Shown: positions 44,152 through 57,209, counted from the first letter of the stretch. The stretch: 64,000 bases of DNA from Tenebrio molitor (GCF_963966145.1 NC_091051.1:14942001-15006000), one strand, 5' to 3'. Notes: generated by a model from the sequence alone, not told the origin. Made by a program: numbers and translations.

Positions 44152-44460
44152 TGTGGGCATTTCGGCGCCTCGAATTGCGTTTTGGTGCCCCGAATTACCT
44201 CATCGTACCACTTCAAGCGTCGCGCTAGCAAAGCATTCTGCGAAAAGTACCACTTCATGGCACGAGGCAGCGAGGTCTTCCCCGAAATCCCATTCTGCTG
44301 ATCCGAAACTAGGACAGGAGCACGCCCAATGCACGCCCATATAAAAGGGTGACGAAGTGACGATGTATTATTATTCCGTTAACTCTGATTAAAGACGTTG
44401 CTCCTCCAGTGTTGCTTTTTAATTCAACCCCAGAGCTCAAAAATTAAACAAAAGCTCACA
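44152..44460 (+). repeat. 5' LTR of Gypsy 2
   Basis: Contains a TATAAAA box at 44340-44346 as the likely start of the element transcript. Confidence 0.9.
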
Positions 44461-44568
44461 TCAGAAGTGGGATTCGCCCTACTCACATTAAAAGTATAAT
44501 TTGTGTTTAGTTGGTGTTGTGACAAACAATTATTAGTGTTTACAACGTGACAAACAATAAGTGCCAAG

Positions 44569-46110
44569 ATGGAGCAACTAACACAAGTCCTGGCAGACAC
44601 CTTGCAAGCCATTCGTCAAAGTGCTGGACGGAGTTCTTTGCCAACCACAACTGCCGAAATTCCACGCTTTGACCCGCTCCAAGAAGACAACGGAGCAGTC
44701 AAAAGGTGCGAAGAAGTGGATAAACTTGCCGAAACCTTCCAGTGGACCGGTTGCGAGCTGTTGGCCCGAGCTACGAGCGGCCTAACTGGGGAGGCGAAAA
44801 CCTGGTTCCTTTCCTGGCAACCAGAAGCGAAATCTTGGGAGAACTTGAAAACCGAACTGTGTAACCTATACCCACCGAAGAAAAATTTGAGCGAACGCTT
44901 CCGGAAAGCAGGCTTGTACACCAGCGAAAATGCGACATCGTACTGTGAGTATGCCAGACAGAAAATTTTGTTGTTACGGGCCTTGAATTTCAATCTGTCG
45001 GAGAGAACGATGTTAGAACTTGTCGTTGGCGACATTACTGACGCGCAGGTAAAAATTGCTGCTTTTAATAGTAAAGTCGAGACAATCGCGGACTTATTAA
45101 CTTTGCTGAGTCAATATGAATTAACGACAGCTGCTGAATCGTCGTTCGCTAAAAGAGTGAAAAGAACGGATCCCGTTGAGAGTGGTCAACAATCAAAATT
45201 ATGCTATACCTGCAATAAACCAGGTCATTTAAGTCGGTTTTGCCCAAAAATTCGCAATAGAGAGACCAAGAATGAGTCCAAACCCTTCGGTAAAAATGTG
45301 AATTGTAGTTTTTGTGGTAAGGCGGGTCACTTTGCCAATAGGTGTTTTCTGAAACAAAGACGCGAAAAACAATCTGGCCCGGCGAATGTTCGATGTTTTA
45401 GTGTGAAGCTGGACGATGAGTTTTGCACAGAATTCATAATACAGGGCATGAAAGTTAACTGCCTTATTGACACCGGGGCAGAATGTAGTCTCATATCGAG
45501 TCGGGTTGCCAAAAAGTTAGCTTGTCATTTGGAGCCGGACTTCACAATGCTGAGAGGTATTGGCGGTACTGAAGGAAAACTGACAACCGAATATTTTTGT
45601 CAGAATGATATCCTCTATCGCAAAATTAATCCTGGACAGAATCCGCCCATTTATCGCGCTTTTGTCCCTAAGGGTAGTCGGCTTGGTGTTTTGCGAATGT
45701 TCCACGATGAACAGTGTCATGTTGATCCGGATAAAACATTTGCAAAAATCAATCACTTCTTTTGGTTCCCGGGTATGGCAAAATTTGTTAAAAAATATTG
45801 CGACCATTGTTTAAAGTGTATCGCGGGAAAGAAGCACACTGGTCCCAAACAAGGTTCTTTACACCCAATAGACAAAATTCCCGATCCGTTTCACACCGTT
45901 CATGCCGATTGCGTTGGCCCATTTCCTGTGACACCTGAAGGGTTCAAACATCTTCTTCTGTTAATTGATGCGTTTACGAAGTACTTGTTTCTCATCCCCT
46001 TAAAAACCGCTTACGGGACCAGAGACACGCGACAAGTTGAGAATTTACCTGAATATTTTTCAAACAACCAGGCGATTTATCTGCGATCAAGGTACCAACT
46101 TCACCGATAG
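44569..46110 (+). pseudogene. gag-protease-integrase fusion frame of Gypsy 2
   Basis: 513 codons open from ATG. Gag (ARATSGLTGEAKTWFLSW, capsid-like), two zinc knuckles CYTCNKPGHLSRFC (about 212) and CSFCGKAGHFANRC (about 245), aspartic protease LIDTGAECSLIS (about 298). Straight after GIGGTEGKLTTEY the frame continues into the integrase zinc domain (HDEQCHVDPDKTF to YCDHCLKC) and the start of its catalytic core (HADCVGPF, LLLIDAFTKYLF). RT and RNase H have been removed by a frame-preserving deletion. The frame then shifts near 46060 and ends before the rest of the core. Confidence 0.88.
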
Positions 46111-46122
46111 TGCGTAAAAGAC

Positions 46123-46776
46123 TTGTTGTCTGAGATGCGAATAGAACTGCACCTTATTGCTAAAAGTGCCCCTCGCGGTAACGGTCAAGTCGAAAGATAC
46201 GTCTCAACCGTTTTAGACTTATTGAGAACCGAAATTGAGTCCAAACCGGCGAAGTCAGAATGGACGAGCGTGATCCCAAAATTGCAATTCACTTTAAATA
46301 ATACGGTGCAAAAATCCACGGGATTCTCGCCGTTGTATTTGGTGACTGGACAGGAAATTAGCAGTCCTGACATCACGGTGTTAACAAACAGCATTTTACC
46401 TACGCTTGCGACAGGGCAAAATTTAGAAAAAAACCGTATTCTGGCATACGAACGTACGCAACGAAATGCCGCGTCTGCTAAAAAGCGATTCGACCGATCC
46501 CGAAAAGACTTGAAGAATCTTCAGCCCGGAGATATTGTCTTCCACCCCTCTGGCAATTCGCATCTGTCAAAGCTGGACCGAAGATATGAGGGACCGCTTG
46601 AAGTTTTGAAGTTGTTACCAAACGACCGAGTACAACTGAAGAACTTGGCGACAAACAGAAAGCGAGTTGTAGCCCGGGAAATGTTGAGGGCTTGGTCAGG
46701 GGAACTTGCTGAGGATTCACAGACAAAAGGTGAGCATGTGACACAATATGTTGACACGAGCGTCGTGTGTTGCTAG
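46123..46776 (+). pseudogene. integrase C-terminal frame of Gypsy 2
   Basis: 217 codons. Continues the integrase core (APRGNGQVERYVSTVLDLL with the third catalytic Glu in GQVER), then FTLNNTVQKSTGFSPLYLVTG and the C-terminal RYEGPLEVLKLLPNDRVQLK (GPY/F-like) region. Separated from the upstream frame by a frameshift and a stop (about 46107-46122). Confidence 0.85.
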
Positions 46777-46913
46777 TTTTTATGAGCAGCAGATCGCTCT
46801 TATTAGCATTGTCGGCTCGTGTGGGCATTTGTTGACTATTATTGCTGATTATGTTGTGAGTACTTGAATATCAAAAAGCTGACTGACCAGAAATTCAAAA
46901 ATCAATTTTTTTT

Positions 46914-47165
46914 GTGCTCTGTGGCCGCGGGAGGTGTCTCCGCTCGCCCAGGGATGTTGAACCATGAAAATTCTTGTGTTCTGTGGCCGTGGAAAGTGTC
47001 TCCACTCGCCCAGAATTTGTGCGCTGTGGCCGTGGACAGTGTTCCACTCGCCCAGACTTGTGGCTCTGTGGCCGCGGAAAGTGTGTCCGCTCGCCCAGAC
47101 AGGTGATCCTTTGTTTGTGGCCGCAGGGAATGCCTCTGTAAGTCCAGACCTTGAGGTTGTGATCT
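46914..47165. repeat. degenerate tandem repeats in the Gypsy 2 3' region
   Basis: About five units of ctgtggccgyggaaagtgt plus ctccrctcgcccag spaced 44-66 bp apart. Position corresponds to the 41-bp array of Gypsy 1, but the sequence is different. Confidence 0.7.
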
Positions 47166-47432
47166 GTGACCATCAGGAAGTGGCTCTGCTCGCTCAAACT
47201 GAAAGGACTGGTTTTAAGAGTATTCACGGAGCATTGTAATGATTTGAGTTAATTATTATCAGTCAGTGTCTGTCTGTGTTGATGGCGAGCCGAATGGGTG
47301 AATGAATGCAGGAAGGGAAGGATTAGACCCCGATACCTGAGATCATTTTGTCATTACAGGTGCGGCTCCCAGGGGCGCAGACCCAGAGGGAAGTGAGTAA
47401 TTCGAGAACGAATTACTTGTCAGGATTGGCCG

Positions 47433-47716
47433 TGTGGGCATTTCGGCGCCTCGAATTGCGTTTTGGTGCCCCGAATTACCTCATCGTACCACTTCAAGCG
47501 TCGCGCTAGCAAAGCATTCTGCGAAAAGTACCACTTCATGGCACGAGGCAGCGAGGTCTTCCCCGAAATCCCATTCTGCTGATCCGAAACTAGGACAGGA
47601 GCACGCCCATATAAAAGGGTGACGAAGTGACGATGTATTATTATTCCGTTAACTCTGATTAAAGACGTTGCTTTTCAATCCAACCCCAGAGATCAAAAAT
47701 TAAACAAAAGCTCACA
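47433..47716 (+). repeat. 3' LTR of Gypsy 2
   Basis: 284 bp, TATAAAA at 47610-47616. Preceded by gtcaggattggccg. Confidence 0.9.
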
Positions 47717-48237
47717 TACATAATTCGATTTCATTCGAAGTAAAAGTGCACTTAGTGCCTCCTCAATTAAGTATTATTCTTTAGTTTCAAGGTTTACTGT
47801 GGGTTCTTTTAAGTCTGGTATAATCAAAATTCGTTTGTAAATTCTTACCTGATAACTTAATATGGGTAAACATGGAAACAAATATCAAGTAAAATTATAC
47901 AGCCAAAAAACTGCAAAAACCTCGTTCAAGTCTTGTATGCTTTTTCCGTGAACAGAAGTGTACACTAAACAAATACGAAAAAGCAGTTGAACCTAACAAT
48001 GAAATAATTTTACATTTTCTACTCATCCTCGTTATCGTCGCTGTTTTCTAGTCCGAATCGAAATCCTCAGCCAAAATTGTTTCAACAATATGTTTCTATA
48101 GTAAATGGTAAACTTTAATGTTAAAGTAACTTTAGGCTGATTATGAAATTGGAGGTTAAATGCGTGTGTAAAAGGGCCTTTAAAACATTAAAGCTTTAAG
48201 GGTTGCTTAGGTAACAACAAATTCACCTAGATATGTA
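47717..48237. other. intergenic stretch
   Basis: AT-rich, nothing recognisable. Confidence 0.5.
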
Positions 48238-49141
48238 GGGGAAACCGGGGCAATGGGGCCACCAGGGGCAATAAGGCCACCCCTATATTATAAAAACCGC
48301 GTTCTTATTTCCTTCAAAATAGGGTGCTGTCATCTTCTAGAAGGAAGAATAAGTTGTATAGCAAAAATCGTCGTTGTGGTGACATCAGTTGGTGTTTTAT
48401 AAAATAAAAAGCCAAAGCGTGAGTTTTGATCTAATTTTAGGTGTAAATAAAAGTAAGTATAAAAATAATTTAAATAAAGATATTGCAATGAAAATGTTTG
48501 TGTTTAATATAAGATTATTATAGCACAGTTTAGTATGTATTTGATTGTCTTATTGAATATTACAGATTATATTTTTAAAATGTTTTTAAGAGTCAAATAA
48601 TGGGGCAATAAGACCACCCACAAAACAAAGTGGTTTATGTGCGTTTTTCCTTTTTTCAGATGATTCTTCATTATAAAAGAACCACCAATAAGGATCATGA
48701 TGGTGAAAATTGCATTATTTGTGGTGACTATGGTAAAGGTCGCGAGACTTGGTTCAGGTGCACCATATGCGGGAAATGGGCGCATAAAGACTGTACTGGG
48801 ACAGATACACTTAATGATTATATGTGTGATTTTTGTAATAATGAATAATAATCAAAGATAACAACATTTTTTAATTCTAATTCTAATTCTAATTGGTTTT
48901 GGGGTAATCAGGCCAGGCGTGGTCTCAATACCCCAGACCCTGGGGGTAATGAGACCATCTGTAGGGTTGAGTTATTTTCATTATAAATCTCAAAATTTTA
49001 AAAATTGTCCTTATCTCTGGATTCAGGTTGATAAGAAATATGTTAAAGTTTAACTTTGTCTGATAATGATAAACAAATTCACCCAAATAAAAATAATATT
49101 CATGCTTTCCCTTAAGGTGGCCCCATTCCCCCGGTCTCCCC
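48238..49141 (+). mobile_element. 904-bp pogo-like (Tc1/mariner superfamily) deletion derivative
   Basis: Inverted ends ggggaaaccggggcaatggg / ccccattcccccggtctccc flanked by TA (48236-48237, 49142-49143). Subterminal copies of ggggcaataaggccaccc-type motifs occur at both ends and inside (48600, 48905, 48950). The internal frame at 48660-48848 is the C-terminal zinc-finger of a larger lost transposase. Confidence 0.75.
48660..48848 (+). pseudogene. PHD-like zinc-finger tail of a pogo-like transposase
   Basis: Reads CIICGDYGKGRETWFRC, TICGKWAHKDCTG, YMCDFC: a Cys4-His-Cys3 pattern like the PHD-type tail found at the end of many insect pogo/jerky-type transposases. The DDE domain is missing from the element. 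Confidence 0.65.
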
Positions 49142-49717
49142 TACACATTTATACACAATTTATAACAAATATACATGGCAACGAAACAACAACAATTGAC
49201 CACATTATAAACGGTATCAAGTGGTCAGCGTCATTACTCATTAGTATTTTTGGTTGCGTACAAAATAAATTCAGAAATAAGCCTTATGTCACTTGCCCTG
49301 TATAAGTACGATATTTAGTTCGTATTGTTTCAATTTACTGCAACACAGACTAAATATTACTTAAGGATAACAATTAAGTTTTGTTTTCTTAGAAGAATTG
49401 ACAAAAAAGAAGGGGAAAAAACTCTTGAGTAATAAAACTGCAGGTTACGTTCAACTGGAGACACAATTCGACTGCACTTGCAACCGGCATTCCATTAATA
49501 GCTACAGCTTTCCCAGTTTGGGCATTCGTTAATTGCACAATATCCTTACAAGTTTTTAAGCAAACTTAGATAATTGCAAGAACGTTCCATTCCTAGAGTA
49601 CCTACAATACACAACCGAAGAACAATAAGAAATATGTTCCAAATAAGATACAATTTGAATGTTTCAAGAAACGCATTCTCGAATGGTATCAGATAATGAA
49701 TAGAGTGAATAAATGTG
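49142..49717. other. intergenic stretch
   Basis: No recognisable gene. May include decayed P450 sequence just before 49718, too diverged to support. Confidence 0.4.
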
Positions 49718-49830
49718 ATGGCAGTTGATGTCAAAGACGTTTTAGATCGCTTCATAACAGATGTGATAGCATCATGTTCCTTCGGTATTGATTGCAACAG
49801 CTTCGAAGATCGCGATACTTTGTTCTGACG
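49718..49830 (+). pseudogene. P450 fragment H
   Basis: Codons read AVDVKDVLDRFITDVIASCSFGIDCNSF-like residues, equivalent to PVDIKDVLGRFTTDIIGSVAFGLECNSLKDPD in the intact genes, then hit a stop after DTLF. It marks the distal end of the P450 array. Confidence 0.8.
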
Positions 49831-52809
49831 GAAACGTAAACGAATCCCCAAACTGCGTCTCTTGCGGAATCAAGTTATTGGCGTTTTTGTTTGTGTTTAA
49901 AAAATGTCTGGCGCTAATCAATCGCAAATTGATAATAACAGAAGACGGTTTCATTTCAAAAAACAGTCATTAACAAATAAGAAAAATGGAAAATACATGT
50001 ACATAAAAAAAATCGGTTTAATTTTATACTTACAAAAGCATCTACGGATCATGTTGAAAGGAAACCTCTTACCTGAAACAACAGAAATTGATTAAAACAG
50101 ATGTATATTTTTATTTTATCTGAATCAATATTAAAATTGCTAGCTTAAATTTGTTACATTATTAAGCTGAAGGCAATGGTGAAAGTAAAAATCGTTCGCT
50201 TTGATGCGTCATCTAATTACAATTTTCACACCTAATAAAACTAAAGTCCCAAAGTTCAGATTTGAGTGTACGTTTTCCATTAGTCCATCGACGAATGAAA
50301 TCGCTAAATTAGTTGCCATCTCTATATTTTATCAGACGACCTAAAAATCGAGAACATATCCGTCGAGTCACCGATGTTTTCGTCAAACGGGCGCGATATT
50401 TCCTTTTCCCAAATGGTTTGCTTTCGTTGAAATTCTCGTTTGTTTAGCTTTCTTCTGATCGACTTATTTCACGGCTCGCAAATTTCAACGTCCCTCTTCC
50501 TGCAATTCCCTTATCAAAGAAAAAATATTACGTGATTTTTTGATTTTCCATCTCGGTGCCGGATGAAATGCAATTTAAAATAAAAACATTAAAGAATTCG
50601 AACGGGGCCTAGACTTTGTGCGTGCCAAGTCGCGAGCAATTTTCACAAACCCCATAAAATTATTAAATTTTTTCGACGGGACAATAAAACACGGGAACGA
50701 TACATAATAAAAAAAATTGCGCGTAAACCATGTAGCTTGACGTTTTATTAACACATAATGGGGCAGACCGCGTGCTTAAGGAGTTGGCATTGTGTAAGGA
50801 GTTACAGTGTGAATGTATTTAAACCGACATAAATATGGTCCCTTGGAAATAAGCACGCAAAGGGCAGAACACTACGCCGTCTTATCGACTGGTTGGATCT
50901 TTGACCATTGTGAAATTAATTACATCGCATAAATCATGTTGAATAATTTATTCCCGTTTATACCCGTACACGCTCCATATTCTGTCCACGATGAAAACAA
51001 GTCAGTTATAAACAAGAACTCCGGATCCTTATCGTGTTTTTCAGGTCCGTTTCCAATCAAGCCGCAATCTACTTTGGCCAACAATGAGTTTCAGTTACCT
51101 CACACGAACGGCTCCGACCGGAAAAAAGATACTAATTAAGCTAAACAAACTTATCAGCTTGTTAATCCACCACAATTACAAATAAAACGACTTCCACTTA
51201 CAAGTTTTAAAAAGTGACAATGGTTAGGTTATTCTGTCACAAATAATCGCACAGAGACATCTAGGCACAGCAGTACCAACGTACGAATTAAAAAAAAAAA
51301 TGCTCACAAAAAGTTTAAGGGAAACTCCCAAAGCGAAGATCCTGCTGAAAGATAATAAGTCAGATTTTTAGAGGCCTTCTATGGCAAGTTGTGCGGTCAT
51401 GTAGTTGTTGCCGGAGGCTGTGAACATATATTGCGGACAGCATCGTAAAGTTGTTCGTTGCGGTCGGCAGGGGTTTTCAGCGCTCCGGGCGGCTGTTGGC
51501 AACCCTGCACGTCAATCACACGCGCCGTCAGTCCACATTTGATGTGACATTACGAGCAGCCTCGGGTCGGCCTTCAGGACGCCATCCTACACCAAACCGC
51601 CGACCGCTACACGGCTGCCAACCCCCCCGAGCTAATGATAATGTCTGTTGTTGTTTTCATTGTTTTATTGCGCCAACATGTGTCTCCGCTCGTTACGGCC
51701 CAGACAGTGTTTTCAACAAGAACTATTCGACTGATTATTCCGCCCAAAAGTCGACACAATTTAACCTGAAAAATGGGCCACCGAGGACCGGATTGGTGAC
51801 AGTGTGCCAGGACTGCTCGGGTTTCACAGAGAAAAGAAAACGCAATCAGGCCACATCATATATTTTCAGTTTCTCCAGTATATTGTCACGTGGCCCACTG
51901 GACTCTTCAACACGATGAGAAGATTAATAACATTAAATTAAGATTCAAACCGAATACACGTTTGGTTACTTTTTTCGCCAAAGCTTTTGTTCTGGACCGA
52001 TAAATTTCAGCCCTTTTTTTTTTTACTTCTCGTTCTCGTTCTTCAATTCAGGACTGTACTAAATGCTGAAACATTCCACCTCGTCTTCGTCCTTCACTAA
52101 AAAAATGTTTTATCTCGCGACGTAAATTGTTTTTATAATTCTAATGTCCCTGACACGCCGTCATTTAGTCGAGGGGTCGTTGCGAGTCTGGTAGCTTGTA
52201 ATTAGAGGTAGTAAAAAAAAAATTCCTCTCGCCTCTTTTATGCCGTTCGAAGCCCTTCCGTAAAAATCTGAACAGAAAGACGTCCCGAAACGGATGTAAA
52301 TTTTTAATCGACGCTCGACGAGGTGGGTGGTGTCTGGGAAAGCTCCCTTCTGGCAAATCAAGAAAGCTTTCAGCTGACAAATGTTTACATTATCAGAGTG
52401 AAATATTTACAGCCATCATAACTGGGCCATCCAAACATGTCAGCGACACGGCTGTTATCGCCCGGCCCCGTGAGTGCCGAGAGCATTTTATCTGTGACAG
52501 TTACAAGAAAAATGCCCAAGTTAAAAGGTTTAATATCTAGGGAGCTGCTAGGAGACGCCGATTAAAAGTTACGAGCCAGATACGACCCTAATGATTCACG
52601 ACACTCTCGCACAACAAGCCGAAACGTCCGTTCTTAATGCTCCCATTATTTCAGCCACTAAAAACTTCTAATTAAAATTTGCGTCATTATAACAATCATA
52701 TTTATCTCAAAAAGGTAGACACCCCATCACAAAAAACGTTCAAATCTAATTCAACCCGAGACTCGAAATCAATACTAAAAATAAAAATGTGAACCTAAAT
52801 TTTATAAAT
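49831..52809. other. non-coding stretch, start of the transposon-poor region
   Basis: GC rises and repeats become rare. A 155-codon open frame (51451-51918) lacks an ATG start and any family feature. No splice-bounded exon recognised. Confidence 0.5.
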
Positions 52810-53040
52810 TTAATTGCAAGATAAAACGTTGGCAAGATCGTTTATGAGGATCAAAATTGGAATGGAACGTAACTCAGATCCTTGCGGCACGCCAGATGTT
52901 GGCACAGATTGAACATAGGAACTACGTAACAGCAAGGCTGAAACAGCGACATCTTTTTTGAAAATAAATTCAGATAACATCTGCCTAGCCATCTTAGAAG
53001 TACGCAACTTGTTAAGTAGATGCGTCCAAAACAAAATTAC
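52810..53040 (-). pseudogene. LINE reverse-transcriptase fragment (jockey/CR1-like)
   Basis: Minus strand reads LLNKLRTSKMARQML, SYVQSVPTSGVPQGS and ILINDLANVL, matching the RT motif 'GVPQGSVLGPLLF.I.INDL' of non-LTR elements. Short, with a broken catalytic context. Confidence 0.65.
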
Positions 53041-55043
53041 CTATCAGACAGAAAACGATGAAAAAAAAATTTGGTTTTAATTTTCATGGCGATCAAAGGG
53101 AAACTCGGCGATTTTGGGGCGTACTCATTTTTGTACCCATTTGCATGCAGAAGAGTAATCAAGTAATTGAAAGGGTATTACGGCGAAAACTGTTTTGTGA
53201 GAATTTAATATGGGGATTAAATTTTCACAGAGATTCTCCCTTCTAATGCGCCAACGGGATGATATAATCCTGAAACGTCATTGAACTGGACATAACGCAC
53301 CCAAGTTTCTCTCTAATCCTCTACTCTAAGAGACGCTTCTTTATCTCTCTACTTTTCTCGATTACCCTTTGTTAGTACCATAATCGACTTTGCCGGCACA
53401 ACCCTTCGTTAAAAATTAAATCCGACGAACATGTTGCCACTCCGCAAACGCAAAATTGACTACATCGCAAAATAGCGAACCAACTTTATTTATCAACTCG
53501 CGTTAATTTGCACAGTCAAAAGAAACATCAAAGGGATGCTTCGGATGTACCAGTTTCCATTTCTAATTCACAGAAGGCGAAATGAAAACGGAATATAATT
53601 ATTGTAAACAAAACGTAAGTACGAAGAAACTCAAAGACCGTTTTCGATTTCAATTAAGTTTTTTGAACGAAAGAAAAGACTACTTCTCTCGCTCGATCAT
53701 CGAGACTAGCAATCGTCGCAAACGATGCTAATTCCTGCAACAACTGAAAATTCGCAGGCTTTCAGTCAAACGGCTGATGAAACGAGTCCTGTCGTGTTCC
53801 GCAAGCCGAATTGAAACAAGGTGCTTCAGGTAAATCCGTGTTAACTCCGGTTGTAAACCTTCCCCAACGGTTTAGTCGCTACAATGGAGCTAGAGAAATT
53901 TCAATAATGGCCGTGCATTAGTTAACATTAACTGAATCCTGCAGGACCATAGCCGAAACGACTGTAGAACACTAACGTTACTGGTTGTTATCGTAACATA
54001 ACAATGAAATAACCGAATATTCCACCATATCCTGTTAAAACTTGCCGTACGTTGTCTGCGTATGGTGGGTGATAGCGGCTTCAATATGTCGAACATTTCG
54101 TTATGCAGAATGGCTGATGTGAACGTCCTCGGCTATCTACACCGTTGATTAAACATAATTATTTCAACGCTTTGTGCACAGGTGGAAACGCAACCCACCA
54201 GACGATAAATATTTAAGTGCTTGTTTATGCAATGCCGTTTTGTGGGAACGTTATTCGCTTTCAATTATGTTATAATTAAATTCAGCTTTTCCAAAAATGC
54301 CAACAAAGAATGAATTCAGTTAACCCCTTTCATTTTGCAAAATTTTAACTTGCAAAAGATAAAATTATTCTCCCTAATTTACAATACATGAATAAATTCA
54401 ATATTTCCAAGTACTGTAAATCCCAAATATACATAGCAAGTGTTTTCTTTAACAAAAATGTACTACTAATAGAACACCATTTTCTACCAAAACAATTTGG
54501 AAAAAACTATCTTGATGAAGTGTTGTGACGCGTACAGTTAATTATTTTCTGATTTTGATATAGGTATGTATAATTCTTTTAAATGTTACTAGACCGTTCG
54601 TTAAGGATTACTGTCATAAATGAAATATTGTAAATTCACGTGAAAGGGGAGCAAGTTATTATATTTTTTTAAGTTTTTTCTTAGTCGTAGGAGTTCGCCT
54701 TGTAATGTAGGTTGGCAGAGTTACCTTCTAGTGCTTCTTGTTTGTATGGTTGGCAGCTTTGATCTTCGTTCGCACAAATGTTCAATCAATTTTATATGTT
54801 TGAGAGTTACTGCAATTACGTTTACAAACTTCAATTAGGTAGTATCGCGTTTTATATACAAATTCTTCCGATTTAATGTTGACACATCTCATTTGACGGT
54901 TGCCATATATGGCACTTTGGCAGATTTGTCCCCAAAACGCAACTTACACCATTGAAATTTGTAAAATTTATTTGGGGCGACTGACCGATATTCATTTAAC
55001 TCTGTTTTACGAATATTCTGTCAACTCAGATAACAAAATAATA
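53041..55043. other. non-coding stretch
   Basis: No gene or repeat recognised. Confidence 0.5.
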
Positions 55044-55414
55044 GCGTGCGATCAACAATTATTTAGATCAAAGAAGACTTTGAGATTTTGGACGTATTTC
55101 CACAGATGCTTTGGAATGCATGGAAGTGTTTTTGGTTGCATAATATACCTGTTTCAATTTAAATTTGGAAATTTCTGCCGAAACTCGGTCAAACAGGCAA
55201 CAGCGCTGTATGTCCATTCTTCGTTATTGAAAACATCTTTACGAAAGTAAGATGAATCTTTGATGTTCTGAAGTACAAACCATTTTTACGTTAAATTTTG
55301 ATTCATAGTGACAGTTGTTTGACGTTTACTAGCTGAGTTAGCAAAGATACGAAAAATCTGACACTGTCAAAGTCATAGCCGCCCCTTATCTAAGTAATTG
55401 TTAATCACGCCGCA
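55044..55414. mobile_element. MITE (gtgcgatcaacaatt family), copy 2
   Basis: Left end gcgtgcgatcaacaattatt after TA (55042-55043); right end taagtaattgttaatcacgc, somewhat decayed, before TA. About 371 bp, the longest copy. Confidence 0.8.
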
Positions 55415-57209
55415 TAATTATTATGAATGAAATGATCTTTCGGATAATATTGCTGTGACGTGTAGACTCAGTCAACTAAAACTGTTATTAACAGATATGA
55501 CCTATTTAGATTTTGGCAACTGTACAAGTCACCGAGTGAGCTTTTACTCTCTGCGACCAAACAAACAGCAGAGCAATGTCATATTTTTTAGTTTTGATAC
55601 CCCCAAGGCAACGTCGCAAAGGTAGGAAATGATGTATGCGAAGTGCAATCATGACGAGCGTATTTTTATTGGGCGATAGATCATAAAAGTCATGGTAAGC
55701 CATAGAGCCGTAGATCATTTAGAAAGTAGACGCTTTAGATGTCTGATCACGAGATGCAGTCTGTGCAACGAGCCGCGATGTTCGACCTTATGATTTGTTC
55801 AGGGCGTTATGTTACATGATCGCTCCCCGATTTACGACTGTTAACACATCGATTTCGCATAAAATTTCAGTTTTATGAATTCCCGCATTTCAGCGAGTTT
55901 GATTTTTTCCTCGCCGATCCGATAATGCGACCGTTTCAGTTTTCGAAAGGTCGCCCATCCGTACAAATCTGTTCCACAATAAAGCAAAATATTTTAACGA
56001 CGTCAAAATAATAAGGACCGCATTTACGGCGCATTCCGGCCTGTCATTGGCGACTTGCGTATAAAATCTTGGTTTCAGGAATTTCGTCCTAAATTCCTGC
56101 CCGTGAAAAACAGTTCTGCGATGCAGACTCCGGGGAGCTTTTATACTGAGGATTAGGCCCATTCTCCCTTTATTTCCCTTTCGCACACACATACCCACAT
56201 CTTCCTGTTCATATCCTTGCACTATTTCCCGTTACGTCAGCGTCTTTTTCATCGCTCCCTCCACGGCCGATTGCTAAATTGTTGTCCTTGTTGGCAATCA
56301 ACGTTGTTGTAGTTTTGGTCCCGCACGTCTGCGGTCTCCAACTTTCTTACTGTTGCTCCGCACTCCAGATATAACAAAAGATCGTAAGAGTTTAGAGATG
56401 AATGTTAGTAAATTATGAACTTGTTGAAGAAAACAGGGAGATGCTCAGGAACAGCAGTTACATTTAATGCCGCAGTAAAGTGCACGGCCTTATGGATTAG
56501 CTTCCAGCGCAACTTCATCGCATGCACACGTGCATCATCGTTTACTTTAAGGATATTTTAAAGTCTGTCGGATCTTGTTTTACCCATTACAATTCGCAGG
56601 GGCTCCAGTAAAAACAACCCGCGCTTTATCAACCAACGAGAATTTGTCGGAGTCGGAGCTCCAGGAGTTATGATTTTCTATTATTCGCCGAATGCAAATT
56701 TGCACTTCCCGGTATAACTTCCGCTTAAACTAGCACGGCACACCTGCCTAATTTATTCCGTCTCTTATTTATTATTATTGGGCGGGTCGCCAGTTAGGTT
56801 GAAATTCTCCGTTTCATTTCCAGGATGGCAATCCCAGAAGCGCTATGGGTCCGGCCGTAATGAAAATCATATTTCAGGAGTTTTAATTTCGACCAGCGTG
56901 TAGGCTTCACCACTAGCTTCAGGATCTTGCAGATTATAAATACGCCGTCCCTTCACACGTTCTCGGAGGATCGCTTTTTTCGTTGTTTATGTTAAAACCA
57001 AAATATTGCCGAAATGTGTGGACCCGGAGGGAGTCCACGAAGAAGCAAAACTCGGGATAAATATACCTATCCAAGCATTTAAAAAAAAATCTCTTCCAAC
57101 AAACCACATTTTTTGAAAGACATGCAACAAAATCAATACAATATTATTTTGGCATATTTGGCGCGGTGAAAAACAACCAGTAAAACATGTTCAGTATTGC
57201 ATTCCAATA
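55415..57209. other. non-coding stretch
   Basis: Moderate GC, no recognisable gene or repeat; possibly intron or regulatory DNA of a neighbouring locus. Confidence 0.45.

Larger units (their letters stand above)
44152..47716 (+). mobile_element. Gypsy-type LTR retrotransposon 2, RT-less
   Basis: LTRs 44152-44460 (309 bp) and 47433-47716 (284 bp), beginning tgtgggcatttcggcg and ending gctcaca, flanked by taca on both sides. They differ mainly by an 11-bp repeat unit (aatgcacgccc) and a block of about 14 bp present only in the 5' LTR. The tRNA-Leu-type primer site tcagaagtgggattcg follows the 5' LTR. Encodes gag, protease and integrase but no reverse transcriptase. Confidence 0.9.

Noticed and set aside
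51451..51918. 155-codon open frame in the GC-richer region
   Set aside because: Begins at TTG with no upstream ATG, no recognisable domain and no splice context; probably chance.
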